Below are positions 32,536 through 64,000 of a stretch of 64,000 bases of DNA, piece by piece. Both the position numbers and the translations under genes were made by a program. Each line of letters starts with the position of its first letter. Positions within the stretch are counted from its first letter, which is position 1. The notes below the pieces were generated by a model. The model was not told the DNA's origin and ran no database searches. It saw nothing but the letters and a program-made list of their open reading frames with translations. The stretch is from Alviniconcha marisindica. Taxonomy: Eukaryota; Mollusca; Gastropoda; Provannidae. The stretch lies in contig JABMCL010001864.1 in the NCBI GenBank assembly GCA_018857735.1, positions 107,501 through 171,500 on the forward strand, in the 5' to 3' direction.

Positions 32536-35515
32536 CTTTAGCTGGCTAAGCCTGGTCTGTTTCTGAGATTACACGATTATATTTATATTCGTACTATACT
32601 CCGTAGGTCTACATGCATGTCCCCAGGTTGCCTTCAATAAAATGCATTTCGTCATGCCAACACTGACGGACAGAGGACTTGATCTTTGCCGCCGGATAAG
32701 TTCTGGATTCGTACGTTGCAGAAACCACTACTGGTCATTGTCAGACGTCACGGTGGCAACGAAAAATTCAGGTACAAACACCAAAGGAAAAATTCTTGCG
32801 CGTAGGGGACGCACAGTCTAATACATCCTGGATGGCCTGTGAGATACCGAAATCTGGAGAGCAGAAAAACGAAACCGGAAGTACAGTCAACTTGTCGTAG
32901 CCCTTTCAAATCACAGTCTAAAAGTGGTACAACTATGTCTAACCGGGAATACAAACACCTCAAACGTCGGTTTCTGGCATCCGTTCTCCCTCTTAACTTT
33001 ATAGTATTTTCTTCCCGACTTCTTGGTCATTCTTCGGTGCCATATTTTGGGCTAAAATCATACCTAACTTCTCGCACTTTCGGCCGATACTATCATCAGT
33101 GTAGTTTGGCTCAAAGCCCATCTACACGGGCTTCGCCGCGTTGGGACGGGCCTGATGGGCTCGGGTCTCATATTCTCTGGGTTATCGATTGTTGTTTTCA
33201 CCGCTAAGCTGCATCCCCCAATAAGCCACCGCGGCCACGTTATTCACAAACATGTTTAGCATGTCGTGCGAATTGACTCACAGTGATGTTTGCCGCCCGG
33301 CGGTTTCGTGGCCGGAAAGACCGCATCAGTTTGAGAAAAAGTACTCACTACTCATCTGATTATCACAAGTTTGTACAGCATAGTATTTTTTGGTGCATCC
33401 AAATTGATATATATTTTTTTTAATGGGGCACTGGAGAAGAAAAAACTGAAAAAGGGTCGGTGGGTGGGGAGCAGGACTAAACGTCGGAATCAGTACTGCA
33501 TGGCGGAAAGTCAGTCAAGATTATTACCAAGAGATGCCAGACTGAACCGAGGCTTGGAGTGTGCTGATTAGAGTACAAGAGGACACTGTACTACCCTCAG
33601 CAAAGATCGTGTCTTCAGGTCCACCCTGAATCACTTATCAAAGAAGTGTAATGTTTGTTTTTAGGCTGTGATTCAACACGGCCATGACCTTGCTATGCAC
33701 GTTTCCGGTTTCGGTACATTTTTGCTCTTCTTCGTCCATTCTAAGAAGGGAGCACTTTGAAGCAAAATCCGGTACGGTTTGAAAATTATACTTTAAATGT
33801 TATTTTGTTAGTTGGCAAAGCATAATTATTGCTTTTCTCGACTTACATTAAAATCCAATTACTAACCGAAAAGTTCTACTTGCCTAAAGTTTCATTTTGG
33901 ATTTACCACACTCAACATTTTACAGCAAGTTGTTTCACACCAAAATTCCAGTGAAAGGTTTGGCCACTGACGTTTTGTTAGTGGTCATAACACACACACT
34001 GTAAATGAAAAGTATTAGAATTTGTCAGTTTTAACGCAGGTGAAATATAATTTTTTCCACTGATTCTGTGACAACCATGTTTTGACAAATTGTATCTGTG
34101 CATACTCAAGACTGTCAGCCATCCAGCAGTTACATATTCATAACAAAACCAACACGATATCAACTACACACATTAGACATTGTGTATGGTGAGAAAGTTT
34201 TATTTTATTTTTTACATGTGCTAAAGCATGGCAAGGTAGTCTGCCCACCCCTGGCCATTGCCACACAGTAGCTTGCCGCACAGGTTGAAGTGACGCTCTC
34301 TCCTGTTGTATGGGCTTTTCACAAACACCGTCATCATCAGCAAACTCATTGCGTGAGGTAAAGGCATTGTATTTGTGGGTGTAGCTAGCCCATATGCGGG
34401 GAAAGCATAGCGATAGTTTCAGATATATGTTACTATTTGTTAGATGTGCACATGTTGATTATTCCAATGAAAACTGAAAAAGGGAGCTGTGCAAACATTT
34501 GTTGTATGGTCATTGTTGTTATTTCATTTCTTTTACATAGTTTATGTAAAACTTGTTGAATAAAGAATCTGAATCTTCATTTCTTTTATGTTCTATGTGT
34601 TTGAAATTGTGTGTGAGAATGAAGTGTACAAAACACACCCATGCACACACACACACACTGAACAAAAAAATCATTGCATTCTGACAAGCTTTTGAATGGC
34701 CCCGCAACAATGCCATTACTGTGCATGACAAATCTTGAACAAAAGTCACTCCAGCATGTTGCTCCAACGGAATGGACCCCAATTACAGATGTCCTTTTCA
34801 CTTCTCTACCTTTGTGGCACATCGACTGCATGATCTGTGCATTGTGGGTGCTTGGACTGCCAAAATGCAACATATATGATGCTTATGAATAGGAGTATGG
34901 TTATGTGTGTCACTGTCACTGTGTGTGGGGGGGGAGGGGGGGGGGCAGATTTACAAACTCTGCAAGATCTTTCAATTTTTTTGGTAATAGCCCATGTTTA
35001 CTGTGACCATTTTGCATTGGTGATCCAAGTTTAATTTCCAGGTTACGTATTATCACTCTCAATGATTTACCCTTTCAAAACCGAGATGATTGTTTCAATT
35101 TATTAGAAAATAACTATAAACATTCTTTTGTTTGTGTAAATCAAAATGTCAACACAAAGAAGACTGAAAATGTGTCAGTCTTCATTTTACGCTGCTAAAC
35201 TGCTACTAATGATAACTGTTGACAGAAACTCACAAGGGTATGGAAAATATATATTTAAAGTTGAGAGAATCTATAGGAACAAAAGAACAAAGTGGGGAAA
35301 TGCTGGCAATGTAGAGGCTTTACACACACAAATAACAGATGTAGATAGGAACGAATATATTAGGCACATAACATGATAGTGAGAAATGAATTCACAAACT
35401 GTACGTATAACAAAGTATTACAAAATAATAGGTTGGGAGCCCATGAAACGAAGGGAGACAGCAGCTACACTACCAAATGCACGAACAAAACAAATGAGTC
35501 AAACGACACAACAGT
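32536..35515. other. Region between gene A start and TMEM11 3' end
   Basis: No gene is clearly supported here. 32740-33330 is less AT-rich than its surroundings and contains a CRE-like 'gacgtcac' at about 32745, so it may hold the gene A promoter or untranslated exons. A short open frame on the minus strand at 34221-34410 is listed separately. G-rich and AC-rich runs occur near 34640 and 34925. Confidence 0.45.
34221..34410 (-). other. Short orphan open reading frame, unrecognised
   Basis: A minus-strand frame open from about 34410 to a TAG at 34221 includes 'KSPYNRRERHFNLCGKLL' and ends 'GWADYLAML'. The first ATG is at 34367, which would give 48 residues. The composition is protein-like, but no family was recognised, and no splice partner or promoter could be assigned. 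It may be a fragment of a transposon or of a decayed gene. Confidence 0.25.
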
Positions 35516-35533
35516 AAAGTTTACTAAAACTGA

Positions 35534-35539
35534 TTTATT
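35534..35539 (-). promoter_or_regulatory. Polyadenylation signal AATAAA for TMEM11
   Basis: TTTATT on the plus strand reads AATAAA on the TMEM11 strand, about 290 bp downstream of the stop codon. No nearer consensus was noticed. Confidence 0.5.
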
Positions 35540-35827
35540 CATCAAGGAATGAACAATCACATTTACAAAGATGCTGGTGTCATATCATTATCAACATTCA
35601 AACTCAACAGAACTGGGTTTTGATTTGTTCTTTATGGGGTGGAGGTGTGTTCAGATTCTCTCCTTTATTTACCCTGAAAATAATTTGGCTCAAACTATGT
35701 GTAAAGTTCAGCTCTAGAAATAGAACCAAAGTGTTCCACTGTTTTTCAATGACTGCATGCAGCATGGACAAAGTTGATCAAGAAGAATTTAAATAACTTG
35801 AGAGTACGGCACGGTGGTGATGATGGA

Positions 35828-37995
35828 CTAGACAAAGTACATTGTGTACAGTTTGTATGCGCACAGCCCCCCAGCAATAAGTGACACTGTATTGTGGAGA
35901 ATTTTGCGCCGAGAGTCGTCTTTCCTGACGAGAATAACTGGGGTGGTGGTGGTGAGAGAATGCAGGGGCAGCTTGGGCACTTTGTTCATGTTGGTCTCCA
36001 CTTGGTACTTGCAGCATGGATCAAACTGCCAAGAGATGGCATACACACCGGCACACATCACACTCAAGAACCCCAGTGGCATAAAAATTTCACCTCGATG
36101 AGGCCACATGCCTGCACACACAAATGACCCTAGTCCTGATAGTACTGCTGTCTTGTGTAGGCAGTTTCCACACATGATCCATCTTGCCGCTTCATCACCA
36201 AGTTTTGAAGGTTCAATGACAATTGTCTTTACACCCGAGTCAAGGGCACGGTCCAGTTCCACCTCAAACTCTTCTTGGGATGACTCATGCTCATAGATTT
36301 CACGAATCACTGTGCAGTCCTGAATTGTTTTGCATTCCTTATTATTGTTTTGTGATCTGAAACAGAGTTAGAACATAGAAATAGAACTTGGATTAGAAAA
36401 TAGAAGAATGACAGCGGACACATTAAAGTGTGTGTCACATTAAAGTTTGATCCAAATGTTGAACTTTTACATCTGATCTAGTAAGACTAGTTACACTGTT
36501 TATACTATTATAGCTGCATAAATTATATTACCTAAATCAAGGATATACTCTGGCTTCAAAAACTGGTTGTAAACTGACTGACAAAGTGACAGCCTGAAAC
36601 ATCAGATAATTATTGCAGGAGGCAGTTCATTCATTTCATTTCTGTTTGAGGTGAACAAGGTCCATCTAATATACCTGTACCTCTATTTATTACAAGCATT
36701 CAAGATTACTTTATTATATCATCAGAGAAATTAAGCAAGCCTCTATATGTTACAAGCAGAGGATGATGATTGTCATTCTCTGCTTCACCTCTATCTCAGA
36801 CCATGAACTTTTCAACTTGGTCAGTATGCAGACACCTGGGAAGCTTCAACTGTTTATTAAGTGAAAAACCACTGCCGCTTGTTGCAGTGTCAAGTGAGAC
36901 CAAGACAGCAGGAATTTAAGAAACCTTCTGCAGTGTTAAGTCACCAGGTAAGATTATGACAGTAAGACTAAAAGAGTACACAGACTAGTACACTGCACAG
37001 TGTAAGTGTGCCACTGGTCCATTTAATGTGAATAAGCTGTTTTGAAAGAGCAAAATTCTCAATGGCTAGAAAGGGTTTATAAATTGGTTGATTCACAGTG
37101 TGAAATGGGTGTGTTTAACTTTAAGCTGGATCACGTCATATGTAAACTGGTGTGCTGTTGTATGGTGTAAACAGAACATGCACTGAAATGACAGCAGTTT
37201 CACATGGCACCAGCCGTGTAACATCCAAACAGCACTGTGACTGTGAGTGTGACTGAATGTGAGTATACAACTTCAGTAGATATTTAAAAAATGTTGTGTA
37301 AAACTACAGTCACTCATTCTGAGTTGCAATGCAGCATTTTGACTAGAGCATAGTAGGTCTGCTTGGAAACACTAAACTAGTAAGCAGAGAACAGCATTAT
37401 AAATTAATAATTTAATATAGTTCATTAGTTGCCACCCCTTCTTCCTCTGTTCGGTGACCGCCTTCATCATGCTGCAGATTGTGTCTCTGTTTCTGTTCGG
37501 GGTTGCGCAGCACTGAGAAGTAAGAAAAAGAAAGAAAAACCCCACCTCTTAGTCTTACTAACTTCTTACAAACAAACACTGAACAATTGATTTTTTTTTA
37601 AGAAAAAGAAAATAAAGTTGGTCGTCTACATTGATTAGAACTATAAGAAGTGAAGAAAAAAAGAGAACTATCTCAAGGCACCACCAGTGACACTGAAATG
37701 CTGTCTGGCTTGGAATTATGATTCTGTTAGAATGTTCCACCTAAAGCAGTTATACTCGTTGAAAAATGCACACTTGTTTTCACTTATTTCCCGCGCTGAT
37801 CACGAACATTTCTCAACACCGACAACAAACTCGAGATCCCGGTATAAACACATCACACCAGCTAGCTTGTGATGAATTTAAAATTTACTGTAACTTGCCA
37901 TTGGTTTGGTTAATCAAACATATACGACACATCCACATATACAGTCACAACTGAAGTTCAGTCTATTACCTTGAGCTTGGAACAAGTTCAGCCAT
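35828..37995 (-). CDS. TMEM11: TMEM11, mitochondrial inner-membrane protein
   Basis: The TMEM11 family (PMI in fly) works in the mitochondrial inner membrane, where it supports cristae organisation and mitochondrial shape. There are two exons: 37970-37995 (ATG at 37995, 'MAELVPSS', donor AG/GTAATA) and 35828-36356 (acceptor 'tctgtttcag'). They join in phase to a protein of 184 residues; human TMEM11 is about 192. Family signatures are 'VIEPSKLGDEAARWI', 'GNCLHKTAVL', 'ISWQFDPCCKYQVE', 'PVILVRKDDS' and 'LHNT'. Hydrophobic segments lie at about residues 78-93, 101-121 and 163-182. It starts 243 bp from gene B on the opposite strand, so the promoter is probably shared. The frame is intact. Confidence 0.95.
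36357..37969 (-). other. TMEM11 intron
   Basis: This single intron of about 1.6 kb is unique AT-rich DNA with no mobile element recognised. A short plus-strand open frame at about 37430-37519 with hydrophobic residues was noted but could not be assigned. Confidence 0.7.
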
Positions 37996-38238
37996 TTTAG
38001 ATGAGGAAACTACTCGCGGACATAACGTCTTTTCAACCAAAGCAATGTGCGTTACTTCCCTTGGTTTCACGTGATCTGGCTTCATCACATGACCGTATTT
38101 CATCCCAAAATAGCACATGGACCTAAGCAGCGTTTTTTTCTCTCCCCCAGACCGTGAACGAATGACTTGAAAAGTGACGGCCAACGCCTGACTTGCATCG
38201 CTTTCGTAGGAGGTCGTTTTGCACTCAAAACTGCAAAA
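37996..38238. promoter_or_regulatory. Putative bidirectional promoter, TMEM11 / gene B
   Basis: The 243 bp between the two divergent start codons hold a palindromic E-box 'TCACGTGA' at 38067-38074, a second E-box-like 'TCACATGA' at 38085-38092, and an ETS-type 'ACTTCC' at 38055-38060. TCACGTGA is the core of the CLEAR element used by TFEB/MiT factors to control lysosomal genes. No TATA box was seen. Transcription start sites are unknown, so parts of this interval will be 5' UTR. Confidence 0.6.
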
Positions 38239-63537
<25,299 letters not shown>

Positions 63538-63846
63538 TTATTGATGCTGGTGTAAAAAAAAAGTGGTCTTTGTGGTGGTCAGTCATTGATTACCAGTGAT
63601 CTCGCTGAGAGTATTGGAGAGAGCCTGGAGGGGGAAGTGCCTGAAACAGTGACATCAAGTGGAGCACATTTGGGTGGTTTATATGTAGAAGTTTATGGCA
63701 ATCATTGCATGGCTCATATCAGTTTACATGATGATCAGTCATGTTGTCACTAACTGATGATGCAGGTATAGGAATTTTGAAAGGGTTTATAGTAATGCCG
63801 TAACAATTTGATTATGCACAGATGTTGTTTGCATATTATGAACTGT

Positions 63847-63852
63847 AATAAA
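63847..63852 (+). promoter_or_regulatory. Polyadenylation signal AATAAA for gene B
   Basis: This is a consensus hexamer 310 bp after the stop codon at 63535-63537. A second one occurs about 20 bp further on, within 'gaaataaaac'. Confidence 0.7.
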
Positions 63853-64000
63853 GGTTGTACTCTAGAAATAAAACACATTTTTGTTTGTGATAGTACAGTA
63901 GTCACTTAATTGTTTAATTTCTCTCTGATTTCTGGAATTGATTTGTTTAGCACATTTTTTATTTAAAAGCAATTAAACCAAAGGTATGATGCATTTGCGT

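Noticed and set aside
34837..35376. Several short open frames downstream of TMEM11
   Set aside because: They have low-complexity or random composition and no supporting signals.
37430..37519. Short plus-strand frame with hydrophobic residues ending in a stop
   Set aside because: It is only about 30 codons long, inside the TMEM11 intron, with no splice partner or recognised family.

Overview
The window reads as nuclear DNA of an invertebrate, most likely a marine mollusc and plausibly a caenogastropod. That guess rests on small phase-conserved exons with GT-AG introns, very abundant (AC)n microsatellites, tRNA-derived SINE heads, an L2/CR1-like LINE, and molluscan-type dispersed repeats ending in 'cgcccagtcaacca'. 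No species can be fixed from the sequence alone. There is no prokaryotic or organellar signature.

Layout. 1-10.6 kb is mostly repeats plus a broken copy of a DUF4806-domain gene (about 2.38-5.07 kb) and a 5'-truncated LINE tail (7.06-7.6 kb). 10.84-32.54 kb, minus strand, is a 19-exon glycoside hydrolase family 31 (GH31) alpha-glucosidase gene, called gene A here (signal anchor, trefoil domain, catalytic barrel). 35.83-38.0 kb, minus strand, is a two-exon TMEM11 gene (mitochondrial inner membrane). 38.24-63.54 kb, plus strand, is a second 19-exon GH31 gene of the same architecture, called gene B. The two paralogues diverge from each other with TMEM11 between them. TMEM11 and gene B start 243 bp apart and share what looks like a bidirectional promoter containing a CLEAR/E-box palindrome. 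Twelve of the corresponding exon pairs have exactly the same length, so A and B are an old tandem duplication followed by inversion.

The most unusual theme is repeated duplication of exon edges inside these two genes. Gene B carries three intact copies of one catalytic-domain exon (53.24, 54.51 and 56.36 kb). Their phases forbid using two at once, and they differ at active-site positions, so they look like mutually exclusive alternative exons. At least three decayed copies lie between them. Gene A carries a 68-bp minisatellite of about 37 near-perfect units at 21.4-23.9 kb. Each unit is a copy of the splice acceptor plus the first 18 nt of exon 11. Decayed arrays of the donor end of one exon occur in gene A (14.96-16.25 kb) and, at the orthologous exon, in gene B (58.6-59.4 kb). 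A further donor-end array sits at gene A exon 18 (11.17-11.64 kb).

Gene A also departs from the family at two normally near-invariant positions, the equivalents of human GAA D645 and R672. Gene B keeps both residues and adds an acidic di-leucine lysosomal sorting motif in its cytosolic tail. The paralogues may therefore differ in activity and location. All exon boundaries here were read by eye from splice-site and protein homology; no alignment or transcript data were available.
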